A DNA stretch of 64,000 nt, taken from assembly GCA_024685975.1 (NCBI GenBank), contig JAIBDZ010000008.1:1-64000 (forward strand), in the 5' to 3' direction. The DNA is from Piscirickettsiaceae bacterium (GTDB lineage: Bacteria > Pseudomonadota > Gammaproteobacteria > Nitrosococcales > Methylophagaceae). Each line of letters starts with the position of its first letter. Position 1 is the stretch's first letter. A model generated the notes under the pieces. It saw only the letters and a list, made by a program, of their open reading frames with translations. It was not told the origin of the DNA and did no database searches. A program made the position numbers and the translations under genes. Of this stretch, positions 50,007-58,694 are shown piece by piece.

Positions 50007-50972
50007 GTGTTAAGAGCATCATCATTTCCTTTTTTGCCGAAGGATTTTATTGAAACAAGAGAAGGCCTTGTGTTTGCGGTGGTGTGTTATGGCCCTCAGG
50101 CACAGAAAGTTGGGTGTTTTTTGCGTTATGTCAGCACTGAGGGTGGTTGGCAGAAAGTCTCGACAGAGGAAGCAAATACGTTATTAGCAGATGAGCACCC
50201 TCATTATTTGTATCATTCGGCTGATTTTGATGCGGCGTTTCATGCCGTAAGCCCTGAAGATATCATTCAACATTATCGACCTGAAGTGCGTTTGAAGACG
50301 TTATTAAAGATGGTAACTGATGATGCCATTGTGAATAAATGTCAGCAATTAATGGGCATATTGTGTCGATATGGCGTCGATATTAATGATATTGGTGTGA
50401 CGGGTTCAATGTTATTAGGTTGTCAAAAAGCCACATCAGATATTGATTTAGCGGTGTATGGTCGTGATGCTTTTCACCGATTAAGACTAGGCGTCCAGCA
50501 AGCGATAAAGGACGGTGAACTGGCGGTTTTGTCAGACGCTCTGATGCGAGATAACTATCAACGTCGTCAAGGTGAGCTGGCTTATGATGAATTTTCTTGG
50601 CATGAAGCGCGTAAGTTTAATAAAGCGGTCATCAATGGGACGAAATTTGATCTTGGTATGGTGGACATAACGCAGTCAATTGAACCATCAATGCAACATT
50701 ATCAGAAACAAGGCCAGCGTGTCATAGAAGCGAAGGTGGTTGACGATCAGTTTGCCTTTGATTTCCCTGCCAGGTATCGCATTGAGCATGAATTGCTTGA
50801 AGAGATTGTTGTCTATACCCAAACTTATGTCGGACAAGCGAAACGGGGCGAAATGATTCAGGCATCCGGCATGATAGAAATGGACATGGAGACGCAGGTT
50901 CGTCGTTTGATTGTTGGATCGACAAGAGAGGCGGTTGGAGAATATATCCGAGTCTTGAATAACGGTACCTAA
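50007..50972 (+). CDS. nucleotidyltransferase-domain protein resembling an archaeal family
   Basis: A 321-residue protein with a Pol beta-type nucleotidyltransferase core: GS at 133-134 in VTGSMLLGCQKATSDIDLAVYG, metal-binding D145 and D147, and a third aspartate D215 in TKFDLGMVD. The N-terminal part (LPKDFIETREGLVFAVVCYG, CFLRYVST, LYHSADFDAAFHAVSPEDIIQHYRPEVRL) resembles the archaeal COG1665 predicted nucleotidyltransferases as I remember them. The C-terminal 80 residues form a further domain. I chose GTG 50007 because AAGGAG is six bases upstream; the frame is open to 49911 but overlaps the preceding gene. Substrate unknown. Confidence 0.8.
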   Translation: MLRASSFPFLPKDFIETREGLVFAVVCYGPQAQKVGCFLRYVSTEGGWQKVSTEEANTLLADEHPHYLYHSADFDAAFHAVSPEDIIQHYRPEVRLKTLLKMVTDDAIVNKCQQLMGILCRYGVDINDIGVTGSMLLGCQKATSDIDLAVYGRDAFHRLRLGVQQAIKDGELAVLSDALMRDNYQRRQGELAYDEFSWHEARKFNKAVINGTKFDLGMVDITQSIEPSMQHYQKQGQRVIEAKVVDDQFAFDFPARYRIEHELLEEIVVYTQTYVGQAKRGEMIQASGMIEMDMETQVRRLIVGSTREAVGEYIRVLNNGT

Positions 50973-50974
50973 TA

Positions 50975-51014
50975 GCAACCTTTACCTCCTTTTCCATAAG
51001 GTGATAAAGGTTAC
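50975..51014. terminator. possible terminator between convergent genes
   Basis: An eight-pair perfect stem AACCTTTA / TAAAGGTT (50977-50984 and 51005-51012) lies between the nucleotidyltransferase and cupin gene stops. There is no clear T run. Confidence 0.35.
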
Positions 51015-51042
51015 AGTAACACTTGGGCTTCAGAGGTTTTGT

Positions 51043-51393
51043 TTATTTCAGTTTGATAGCAAAGTGTTTGAAGACAGTTTCAGTGATTTCCCATGTGCCC
51101 ACAAAGTCAGCTTCGACCATAAACGCATCACCTGCTGAGTAAGTTTGGGGTTCGCCACCATCAGGCGTGATGATCACTTCACCTGAAATCATATGAACAA
51201 ATTCCCATGCAGCATAACTTGTGCGGTAAGTACCTGGTGTCGCTTCCCAGCAACCTGTAATCATTGACTCATCAGGGCTAGTGTATTCAATCCATGTTTT
51301 CATCGTGGGATTGCCTGCTGCTTTTTCCCAACCATCTAAGTCTGTTTCGATAGGGGCTACGGTTTTATCAATTATTTTTTGAATGCTTGACAT
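51043..51393 (-). CDS. cupin-domain protein (EutQ/ureidoglycine aminohydrolase type)
   Basis: A 116-residue single-domain cupin. The order TGCWEATPGTYRTSYAAWEFVHMISGEVIITPDGGEP followed by AGDAFMVEADFVGTWEITETVFKHFAI is the DUF861 (cupin_3) pattern. The usual metal-binding histidines of motif 1 are mostly replaced here, so metal binding is doubtful. Function unknown. It stands alone, with 171 bases of featureless sequence before it. Confidence 0.8.
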   Translation of the reverse strand: MSSIQKIIDKTVAPIETDLDGWEKAAGNPTMKTWIEYTSPDESMITGCWEATPGTYRTSYAAWEFVHMISGEVIITPDGGEPQTYSAGDAFMVEADFVGTWEITETVFKHFAIKLK

Positions 51394-51564
51394 AGTGTGT
51401 CTCCAGAGTTGAATTGGTGTTCTCGACCAAGTAGTACAAAATTGCCTACAGAGTGGACTATATCATTGAATTAGCTTGAAGTTGTTGAATTTACGTACAA
51501 GTACTATTCTATATTTGAACGAGGATTGAAATGAAAAATAACAGTGCTTTGTAGTTATATAGGC

Positions 51565-52884
51565 TTATTTCGGCAGTTGAGATATGCCCGGATAAAAAAC
51601 ATGTTCTGTGATGCGATAATATTGGGCTTTAGCGTTAGGAATGCGAATAGTTAAATGGGTTTTGAATTGTTTGCCGCTGACACCTTCTGGTGTGTCTTGC
51701 CACCGGGCGTTGACGTTCTCTCTTTGTTCGATGTGATAGGTTGTATTTGAATTTAATCTTTTACTATGAATGAGCAAATCATTTCCTTCGAATGAAGCAA
51801 ACGTTGGGCTCCACGGACGGGCGAGTGGTTCGCCAATGAAAAGGCCTTCTCCTGGTTGTTGCACTGATTTCCAATAGGCTTCGATAAGGCTGTCCCCATT
51901 TGCATAGTGAGGGATTAAAATTTGTGGATTAGGGAATTTTTCGGGGAAATTACAAGGTTCGATGACGGCGCCGTAGCTCGCTGTTACGCCACTTTCTAAC
52001 CAACGAAAGGCTTTCATTTGACCATCATGACCTATTCCTATGCCTGCTCCAGAGGTGAGATGATCGGCAATGGCTCCTGGAAGATAGCTATTAGTATCAA
52101 TATCAGGCACATGCGTTAAGCCTGTGTGATAGAAAAGAATGTCTTTTTTATGTCGTATAGATGTGTCACCGTGATAATGGCTATCATCAATAAATTGCGT
52201 TTTTATATTCAATTTGTCTTGCCAAATCTCGGCAAAACGTTTGAATGTCGGTGCGCGTGAACTGCGAGCACGATCATCTGTTTTGACTAGGTAAGCATAA
52301 CCTGATGGGTAACTATTATCAGCCGCGATGCCACGATCAATGAGTGATTTAGCTTGTTTGAAACTGGTTGCGCTTAACATCATACTGAGCTTTATCGGCG
52401 CTTTTCTCTGCCAAAGTAAATCATTATTATTATTGAAATAGGGGCTGACTTTTGTTGGAGAACAAGTCGTTGTTTGTTGCGGTTTTTGACTGCAATACTG
52501 TTCATCAAAACCTAATGAAAATGCGCTTGTAATGGACATGCAGTCGACTCGGTAAGGAGTATGGAAAGTGAGTAGGATGACTTTTATCTTGTCTGTCAGC
52601 TGGGGAGATATTTGCTTTGTTATGCGTGCAAATTGCTCTGAGGTGAGTTGATTTGTATGAGGAGGTAAGGATAGCGTTACAATTTGTTGTTGTGGCACAT
52701 GACGTTGTTGTGCGTAGTATTGAGCAATGCGTTGAGAGAGAGCATCGCCTTGTTTGGTTAAGATAAGAACATGTTCGCCGCTCAGTTGCTTTGGCATGCT
52801 AATGTGGGGTAAGTCTTGTGCTAACGTAAGGTGAGCATGACTTAAGCAAAAGAAGAAGAGCAATATTTGTAGTATCTTTGCCAC
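51565..52884 (-). CDS. TIGR03790-family secreted protein
   Basis: A 439-residue exported protein with a signal peptide (about 1-22, ending LTLAQ). It has the layout of the TIGR03790 family: HVLILTKQGDALSQRIAQYYAQQRHVPQQQIV near the N-terminus, FHTPYRVDC, a central LFYHTGLTHVPDID, and the strongly conserved region WLESGVTASYGAVIEPCNFPEKFPNP followed by IEAYWKSVQQPGEGLFIGEPLARPW. The fold and role are unknown. It is divergent from the yjgR-like gene. Confidence 0.8.
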   Translation of the reverse strand: MAKILQILLFFFCLSHAHLTLAQDLPHISMPKQLSGEHVLILTKQGDALSQRIAQYYAQQRHVPQQQIVTLSLPPHTNQLTSEQFARITKQISPQLTDKIKVILLTFHTPYRVDCMSITSAFSLGFDEQYCSQKPQQTTTCSPTKVSPYFNNNNDLLWQRKAPIKLSMMLSATSFKQAKSLIDRGIAADNSYPSGYAYLVKTDDRARSSRAPTFKRFAEIWQDKLNIKTQFIDDSHYHGDTSIRHKKDILFYHTGLTHVPDIDTNSYLPGAIADHLTSGAGIGIGHDGQMKAFRWLESGVTASYGAVIEPCNFPEKFPNPQILIPHYANGDSLIEAYWKSVQQPGEGLFIGEPLARPWSPTFASFEGNDLLIHSKRLNSNTTYHIEQRENVNARWQDTPEGVSGKQFKTHLTIRIPNAKAQYYRITEHVFYPGISQLPK

Positions 52885-53007
52885 ATGTTGTCCTTAAGAT
52901 GCTTGAGATATGATTCGCCATTTTTTCGCACCACATCATGGCATAATTTAGTTTACGATAGATAGCAATGAGTTCACAAAAAATAATAAAAAGAGGGAGA
53001 GTGGAAA

Positions 53008-54525
53008 GTGGTTGAACAGCAAACGGTTTTTATTGGCCAAGCAAAAGATAAAGTGAGTCTTTTAGCCACAATGGCTAATCGTCACGGCCTGATTGCAGGA
53101 GCAACAGGTACGGGAAAGACCATTACGATGCAAGGTTTAGCTGAAGGCTTCAGTGAGCTCGGCGTGCCGGTGTTTTTAGCCGATGTTAAAGGTGATGTCT
53201 CGGGCATTAGTCAACCGGGAAAGCCACACCCAAAAGTGAGTGAGCGAGTAGAGCTCATGTCGCTAACTGATTTTGCCTTCACTGGTTTTCCGGTGACATT
53301 TTGGGATGTGTTTGGCAAGTTAGGTCACCCCGTTAGAACGACGATTTCAGAAATGGGGCCATTATTATTGTCGCGTTTATTGAAGCTCAATGATGTGCAG
53401 CAAGGCGTGTTAGATTTAGTATTCCGGGTGGCAGATGATAATGGTTGGCTATTATTAGATTTGGCCGACTTGCGTGCCATGCTGAAATTTGTCGCTGATA
53501 ATGCAGCCGAATATAGAACGCTATATGGCAATATTTCAGCCGCTAGTGTCGGAGCGATTCAACGTCGATTAATAGGTTTGGAAGATCAAGGTGGGGATCA
53601 ATTATTTTCTGAACCTGCATTGAATTTGGCTGATCTAATACAAACGGATGAACACGGAAAAGGCGTGGTGAATTTATTGGCGGCAAACCAACTGATGAAT
53701 TCTCCTCAACTCTACAGCACGTTTTTACTCTGGTTATTATCGGAATTATTTGAGCAATTGCCTGAAGTTGGCGATCCCGATAAACCTAAATTAGTGTTAT
53801 TTTTTGATGAAGCTCATTTGATCTTTAAAAATGCGCCGAGAGTTTTATTAGATAAAGTTGAACAAGTGGTTCGACTCATCAGGTCAAAAGGCGTTGGGGT
53901 GTATTTTGTGACGCAAAATCCAACTGATATTCCAGACAATGTCTTGGGTCAGTTAGGGAATCGTATTCAGCATGCATTACGTGCTTACACGGCAAAAGAT
54001 CAAAAAGCAGTCAGAGCTGCGGCACAAACTTTCAGAAGCAATGCTGACTTAGATACTGAAACGGTCATTACAGAGTTAGGTGTGGGCGAGGCCTTGGTGT
54101 CATTATTAGACGAAAAAGGACGGCCTGGCGTTGTGCAGCGGACTTTGATTAAACCGCCTAAAAGTCAGATTGGCCCCGTTGATGCGAAACAAAGAAACAC
54201 AATAATGGCAAATTCATTAGTGGCTGGGATCTATGAACAAGAAGTGGATAGAGAATCGGCTCATGAGATTTTAACCTTACGCGCTAAAGAGGTGGCTGAG
54301 CAACAAGCGGCTGCCGAAACGAAAGCGGAGCGATTAAAAGCAGAAGCTGAAATGGAAAAAGTGCAACAAGCAAAAGAAAAAGCGATGAAACGTCGCACGT
54401 CATCGTCTAATAAAAAAGATTCTGCAATGGATGCTTTTGTTAAAAGTGCCATGAGAAGTTTAGGCGGGCAGGTCGGGCGGCGGTTGTTGCGAGGTTTGTT
54501 GGGATCATTGATGGGCGGCAAATAA
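53008..54525 (+). CDS. YjgR/HerA-type ATPase (DUF853)
   Basis: Cytoplasmic P-loop ATPase of 505 residues, YjgR family, related to HerA/FtsK translocases. Walker A GATGTGKT at 31-38, the Walker B-like LVLFFDEAHLIF and an arginine-containing sensor YFVTQNPTDIP are visible. An alanine/glutamate-rich coiled coil (about 425-465) and a basic glycine-rich tail GQVGRRLLRGLLGSLMGG end the protein. GTG 53008 is preceded by a purine-rich site (GAGGGAGAG). The cellular role is not known. Confidence 0.9.
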   Translation: MVEQQTVFIGQAKDKVSLLATMANRHGLIAGATGTGKTITMQGLAEGFSELGVPVFLADVKGDVSGISQPGKPHPKVSERVELMSLTDFAFTGFPVTFWDVFGKLGHPVRTTISEMGPLLLSRLLKLNDVQQGVLDLVFRVADDNGWLLLDLADLRAMLKFVADNAAEYRTLYGNISAASVGAIQRRLIGLEDQGGDQLFSEPALNLADLIQTDEHGKGVVNLLAANQLMNSPQLYSTFLLWLLSELFEQLPEVGDPDKPKLVLFFDEAHLIFKNAPRVLLDKVEQVVRLIRSKGVGVYFVTQNPTDIPDNVLGQLGNRIQHALRAYTAKDQKAVRAAAQTFRSNADLDTETVITELGVGEALVSLLDEKGRPGVVQRTLIKPPKSQIGPVDAKQRNTIMANSLVAGIYEQEVDRESAHEILTLRAKEVAEQQAAAETKAERLKAEAEMEKVQQAKEKAMKRRTSSSNKKDSAMDAFVKSAMRSLGGQVGRRLLRGLLGSLMGGK

Positions 54526-54607
54526 ACTAAGCATATCAGCTGCTCAAAAGGCATTTTGTGTGAAATGAGTGGAGCGCAATCAAGATTTAATATTGTTTGG
54601 TTCCCAT

Positions 54608-54636
54608 AAAAAAATGGGGCTCAATTGAGCCCCATT
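54608..54636 (-). terminator. terminator of the leftward lipoprotein gene
   Basis: A perfect 24-base palindrome (54613-54636) carries GGGGCTC / GAGCCCC arms. On the minus strand it is followed by a run of seven T residues. It may also stop rightward transcripts of the yjgR-like gene, though less strongly. Confidence 0.88.
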
Positions 54637-54659
54637 CTCTTTGGATGTAACAGTGTAAC

Positions 54660-55394
54660 TTAGAACTGTTGTTGGCCTTTTAATACACAGCTAGCTTGTG
54701 TTTCTGCACCATTATGACTATGAATCAATGTGCCTGAAATACGGTTAATTGAGATTCTGTGTGAATTTGCTTCTGCAACAATGAAGGTATCTGATAATTC
54801 AGTCACATCAAATTGAGCGACGTTGTTACCGTTTGATTGTTGTGTTAACAATTCTTTTTTCGGGTCGAAAGCAAAGAAGACTTCGTCTTTACCAGCTTGG
54901 CAGGTGATGTATTTTAAGCTGCCGTTATTGGCTGTTGTAGCAACAGCATGAGAGTTAGTTGCTTTTCTCTCTAAAGCCAGTCTTTCTACATTACAAAACT
55001 TGTCAGATAGGTCGAGTAAACCTGCGTCATGTAGATGTGCTGTGACCTTTCCATCATTGACTAAAAAGAAGTGTGAACGAAAGTTGTATGCTAGTTTCGT
55101 TGGGACGACGGTGCAAACACGGTAACCTGTTTTTGTGGTGCTAAATTGGTCAAACACAAACTTATTAGGTTCATTTAAGAACTCAATACCATCTACATTA
55201 AGAGGTATACGTGTGTTTTCTTGGTTTTGGCTTAAGTAGTTTTTAACGATAGTTTGGTAATTGTCTGGAAACTCACCAAAATCGGCACTACTCATTGAAG
55301 ATGAGTTTGGTGTGCTGGCACAAGCTGACAGTAGACCAAAAGCAGCTAATGCCAAGCCTGCACGTAAAGTTTTTAACGATAGTAAATGTTTCAA
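54660..55394 (-). CDS. lipoprotein of unknown function
   Basis: A 244-residue predicted lipoprotein: lipobox LLSAC with Cys25 after a hydrophobic leader. The mature part begins with a serine-rich linker and then FGEFPDNYQTIVKNYLSQNQENTR. Two further parts contain cysteines (CTVVP, KFCNVERL, YITCQAGKDEVFFAFDPKKEL, ASCVLKGQQ), so disulfides are likely. I recognise no family. Its own terminator follows, and 114 bases separate it from the DUF1456 gene upstream. Confidence 0.75.
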   Translation of the reverse strand: MKHLLSLKTLRAGLALAAFGLLSACASTPNSSSMSSADFGEFPDNYQTIVKNYLSQNQENTRIPLNVDGIEFLNEPNKFVFDQFSTTKTGYRVCTVVPTKLAYNFRSHFFLVNDGKVTAHLHDAGLLDLSDKFCNVERLALERKATNSHAVATTANNGSLKYITCQAGKDEVFFAFDPKKELLTQQSNGNNVAQFDVTELSDTFIVAEANSHRISINRISGTLIHSHNGAETQASCVLKGQQQF

Positions 55395-55508
55395 AGAACT
55401 TCTCCCATAGGATTGATTTAATATTTGATGGTCGAAATATTAAAGTAATTTAATTGTAATAAAAATAAGTACATGGCCTTATAGTACATGGACTTATAGT
55501 ACTTAACC

Positions 55509-56006
55509 CTATACTTTGTCCCACGGCGATATCTTTGGAGCCTGCTGGTCGGGGTTAAAATGTAGCTGTAATCCCATCAAAAAATTACGCAGAATTTGGT
55601 CTTTACATTGACGAAAATGTTTGTGTTCCGGCTTTCTAAAAAAGGCACTGAGCTCATGCTTGCTTAAGGTGAAGTCTGCTTTTCCTAATATGGTCAACAT
55701 ATCTTCAGCTTGTAGATTAAAAGCGATTTTTAGCTTCTTTAGAATGAGATTATTGTTGAGGTTTTTTTCGGCTTTTGGCAATGGGCCTTCTTTTTTCCCT
55801 CTTTTTTCGATAATTAATCCATTTAAGAAATGGGCTAATTGTAGATCTGGACAGTTAATATAATCCGGGTCTTCTTCTTTTAATAACCATTGTGTGAGCT
55901 GATCTTCCGATACTGTATATTCAACGTGTTGAAAAATAGCGGCTAATTGTGCCTCGTTAAGATTTAAAATATAACGAAGTCGTCGTAAAATTGCGTTGTT
56001 AGTCAC
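55509..56006 (-). CDS. DUF1456 (YehS-family) protein
   Basis: A 165-residue protein with two copies of the DUF1456 repeat: NAILRRLRYILNLNEAQLAAIFQHVEYTVSEDQLTQWL at 4-41 and NLILKKLKIAFNLQAEDMLTILGKADFTLSKHELSAFF at about 86-123. Each is followed by a conserved C-F/L-R-N-F-L-x-G-L region. Function unknown; probably cytoplasmic. It is 24 bases downstream of the pyridoxamine-oxidase-like gene. Confidence 0.88.
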   Translation of the reverse strand: MTNNAILRRLRYILNLNEAQLAAIFQHVEYTVSEDQLTQWLLKEEDPDYINCPDLQLAHFLNGLIIEKRGKKEGPLPKAEKNLNNNLILKKLKIAFNLQAEDMLTILGKADFTLSKHELSAFFRKPEHKHFRQCKDQILRNFLMGLQLHFNPDQQAPKISPWDKV

Positions 56007-56030
56007 GTGTTGCCTTGAATGATAGAAAAA

Positions 56031-56444
56031 TTATTGTTCGAGTCGTTGGCCGAGCTCAGGTCCAGGCCAGCAATTATAGATCTCAGTGATATGTAACACG
56101 ACTAATGCCTTGGCCGGCGCATCCGGTTTGATGGCTAATACTTGTTCTCGCATGCGTTGGTATTTATCACCAGCAGTCTCGATATTGGTCGTGCCTTTAA
56201 TTTGATATGCCATATTATGCTCTGGCACAAGGATATTGAGTGCGGCGATAGGATTCTGTTCTAAATTCTGGCGTGTTTTATCCATAAAATTATCAACGAG
56301 CCATAATTCATCATCATTTTCGATGAAAACAAATTTGATGGGGATGACGTTGGGTACACCAGTTGCCGATATTGTCGCTAGAGGCGATAAATCCGCTAAT
56401 GTAATTGCTTGTTTAACCTTATCCGTCAGTTTTGGCATCTTCAA
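56031..56444 (-). CDS. pyridoxamine 5'-phosphate oxidase-fold protein
   Basis: A 137-residue split-barrel flavin-binding protein. SPLATISATGVPNVIPIKFVFIENDDELWLVDNF near residues 19-52 and KTRQNLEQNPIAALNILVPEHNMAYQIKGTTNIE are the general FMN-binding PNPOx-like pattern. It is too short for a true PdxH and its substrate is unknown. It lies in the leftward run between the epimerase and DUF1456 genes. Confidence 0.82.
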   Translation of the reverse strand: MKMPKLTDKVKQAITLADLSPLATISATGVPNVIPIKFVFIENDDELWLVDNFMDKTRQNLEQNPIAALNILVPEHNMAYQIKGTTNIETAGDKYQRMREQVLAIKPDAPAKALVVLHITEIYNCWPGPELGQRLEQ

Positions 56445-56493
56445 TATCCACTATAAATTACTTTATCACAATACCATGCAGTGTTTATCTGCA

Positions 56494-57411
56494 CTAGTCC
56501 TTATTCTTTTTTGTTATATGGTAAGCCAAACAAGATTGTATGGTTGGGCGTTGAAACTGAAAGCCTGCCGAAAGGGCTTTATTGGGCAAAATACGCTGAC
56601 TATCAAGTAGAAGCGAAGACGCTTTACCTAATAGTATCTTGAGTACCCAACTTGGCGTGGTCAGCCACGTGGGTTTATTCATGATGTTCCCTAATTGGAA
56701 GGTAAAGTCGCGGTTGGTGATGGGATGAGGTGCTGTGGCATTAAAGGCACCATGGCAAGCGTCTGTTTCTAATAGAAATACAATTAAGCGGCAGATATCG
56801 TCTATATCTATCCAAGATAACCATTGTTGTCCTGAACCCAGCTTGCCTCCGAGGCCAAGGCGAAAAGGGAGATGTGTTTTTGCTAACATGCCGCCTTTCA
56901 GTCCTAATACAACGCCTGTTCTTAATATACAAACTCGGCTGTTAGTGGGGCTAGATTGAATCGCAGCTTGCTCCCAATCATCACACAGATCAGCAGCAAA
57001 CCCTTTCCCTTTAGATTCTGACTCTGTGATGATCTCATTGCCTGTATCACCATAATATCCGATAGCAGAGCCGCTGATAATGACAGCTGGTTTGATATGA
57101 CGTTGATGTAACTGATCTAATAATGAGGTTGTAAAAGCTATGCGACTCTTTCTGAGCAGTGCTTTTCGTCGTGTCGTCCATGGTCGATCAAGAATGGGCG
57201 CACCAGCTAAATTGATCAGCCCTGTTAAGAGTGTGTTTTTTGGGAGTTCATTGATATCGCTGATGACATTGATTTGTTGTTGCCAACGACGTGAGACGAT
57301 ATCAGGCGATCGAGTAAGCACCGTTACAGAATAGTGATGCTGCAATAATAGAGCACATAAAGATGAGCCAATAAAGCCGCTGCCACCGGTGATGAGCACA
57401 TGAGGGGTCAT
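56494..57411 (-). CDS. TIGR01777-family NAD(P)-dependent epimerase (YfcH-like)
   Basis: SDR-superfamily protein of 305 residues. The Rossmann motif VLITGGSGFIGSSL begins at residue 4, the YGDTGNEIITE segment with the preceding SGSAIGYYG is typical, and the C-terminal DUF1731 region (ALSAGFQFQRPTIQSCL) ends it. I take ATG 57411 because the family starts close to the ITGG motif; ATG 57426 is possible but touches the upstream terminator. Neither has a clear ribosome binding site. Function unknown; related to SulA of cyanobacteria. Confidence 0.85.
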   Translation of the reverse strand: MTPHVLITGGSGFIGSSLCALLLQHHYSVTVLTRSPDIVSRRWQQQINVISDINELPKNTLLTGLINLAGAPILDRPWTTRRKALLRKSRIAFTTSLLDQLHQRHIKPAVIISGSAIGYYGDTGNEIITESESKGKGFAADLCDDWEQAAIQSSPTNSRVCILRTGVVLGLKGGMLAKTHLPFRLGLGGKLGSGQQWLSWIDIDDICRLIVFLLETDACHGAFNATAPHPITNRDFTFQLGNIMNKPTWLTTPSWVLKILLGKASSLLLDSQRILPNKALSAGFQFQRPTIQSCLAYHITKKNKD

Positions 57412-57427
57412 GGCTGATGAGGGCATC

Positions 57428-57456
57428 AAAATCAGGGCGTGCTAAGCACACCCTGA
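57428..57456 (-). terminator. terminator of the DUF4332 gene
   Basis: An 11-pair stem with one mismatch (TCAGGG-x-GTGC and its complement) is followed leftward by TTTT at 57431-57428. It lies ten bases after the DUF4332 stop and immediately before the epimerase start. Confidence 0.75.
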
Positions 57457-57466
57457 CGTATTGTCT

Positions 57467-57871
57467 TTAATGTGTAATGACGCGTGGTAGTTCTTTTGCT
57501 TGAGCTACCCAAGATTCTACTTGTGATAAAGCAGGTACTTGGCGAACGAGGTTTTTTTCGTCATTCACTTCAACCATCTTGGCTTGAAGGTTAGCAGCGT
57601 TACGTTGAGCAAGTTCTGGCACTGTATCGACACCAGCAAATTCTAATAGATCAGCATATTGTGTACTGACCCCTTTTACACGTGACAAATCTGCACGGTT
57701 GACCCATTCGAGAATGAGCTTTTCACTGATGCCTGTGGCATCTGCTGTGGTTTTACGGTTTTTCTTTTCGCAGCAAATTTCAAGCAACTTTTCTAAGGAA
57801 CCGATGCCCGCTTCTTTGAGTTTTTCGGAGTAAGATGGGCCAATACCTTCGATGTCAGATAGTTTTGTCAC
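57467..57871 (-). CDS. DUF4332 helix-hairpin-helix protein
   Basis: A 134-residue protein with two helix-hairpin-helix-like repeats: LSDIEGIGPSYSEKLKEAGIGSLEKLLEICC (4-34) and LSRVKGVSTQYADLLEFAGVDTVPELAQR (62-90). This is the DUF4332 pattern, presumed to bind nucleic acid. Function unknown. It is followed by a terminator and preceded by the DUF6524 gene 87 bases upstream. Confidence 0.85.
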   Translation of the reverse strand: MTKLSDIEGIGPSYSEKLKEAGIGSLEKLLEICCEKKNRKTTADATGISEKLILEWVNRADLSRVKGVSTQYADLLEFAGVDTVPELAQRNAANLQAKMVEVNDEKNLVRQVPALSQVESWVAQAKELPRVITH

Positions 57872-57958
57872 GTTGTTTCTCCTATTAGTTTGATGGGTAA
57901 ATCAATAAAGGCAGATTACACCGTTTTATGTTTTTTTCAAACTTTTTAAATTTTAGTG

Positions 57959-58390
57959 TTATTCATCGATATCATCCATATCTGCCTGTCCTGAGAGACG
58001 ACGGCGGATATGGGACCACGACATGCCTGTTGCCAATACGGCAGCAATAATCAACAGCGCTACATAAGAAAAGATAGAGACATCATTAAGACCAAGCCAA
58101 CCCATATCAATTAACCACCAAAGAATAATGCCAAAAAAGGCAAACGCTAAGGCAAGTCCAAATAAACCGAGTGAGCGGAATGTGGCTCGTAAGTATATGG
58201 TCCAACCTATGAGTAAAACGATGGCCGACATAGCTAAAGGCGGTGTGATGGCGATAGGAGAAGCCGTTATGGCTTCACTTGCCCAATGATAAAAACTATA
58301 GCCGCTGGGATTATAAGTAGCGAAAACGAGCAATACAGCAAAAAGGAGACGGAAAGAGAAACTCGCCGATGAAAAGTCATTTTTAGCCAT
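57959..58390 (-). CDS. DUF6524-type membrane protein
   Basis: A 143-residue integral membrane protein with four hydrophobic helices: about 10-28, 45-66, 72-95 and 100-122. The segments FATYNPSGYSFYHW and FRSLGLFGLALAFAFFGIILWWLID are the family pattern of DUF6524. The C-terminal tail is acidic (DMDDIDE). Function unknown. It lies nine bases after the acylphosphatase gene. Confidence 0.75.
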   Translation of the reverse strand: MAKNDFSSASFSFRLLFAVLLVFATYNPSGYSFYHWASEAITASPIAITPPLAMSAIVLLIGWTIYLRATFRSLGLFGLALAFAFFGIILWWLIDMGWLGLNDVSIFSYVALLIIAAVLATGMSWSHIRRRLSGQADMDDIDE

Positions 58391-58399
58391 GATCCTGCC

Positions 58400-58681
58400 T
58401 TAATCTGTCAGAATAGAAAATTGTTCGAAAGAGGATAACGTATGTATTTCGTTTGACTCAATATCCAATACTTTGGAAAAGGGCGGGCCTTGTTTGATTT
58501 TAGCAAAAAAGAGCGTGAGCATCGTCTCTTCTCCCTGCGCTTCGTTTTCAACATCGCCATTAGGTTTATTTCTCACCCAGCCAGTAATGTGATGGCTTAT
58601 TGCCGTTTGTTGGCAGTAATAGCGGAACCCCACGCCTTGTACTTTGCCAGATACAATCATGTGGGTGTATTTTATCGTCAT
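58400..58681 (-). CDS. acyP: acylphosphatase
   Basis: Small enzyme hydrolysing acyl phosphates (93 residues). The catalytic Arg is R20 in SGKVQGVGFRYY and the Asn N38 is in GWVRNKPNG; both signature motifs are intact. It lies 13 bases after guaA on the same strand and may be cotranscribed with it. Confidence 0.93.
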   Translation of the reverse strand: MTIKYTHMIVSGKVQGVGFRYYCQQTAISHHITGWVRNKPNGDVENEAQGEETMLTLFFAKIKQGPPFSKVLDIESNEIHTLSSFEQFSILTD

Positions 58682-58694
58682 GACCGTCTGAGTG

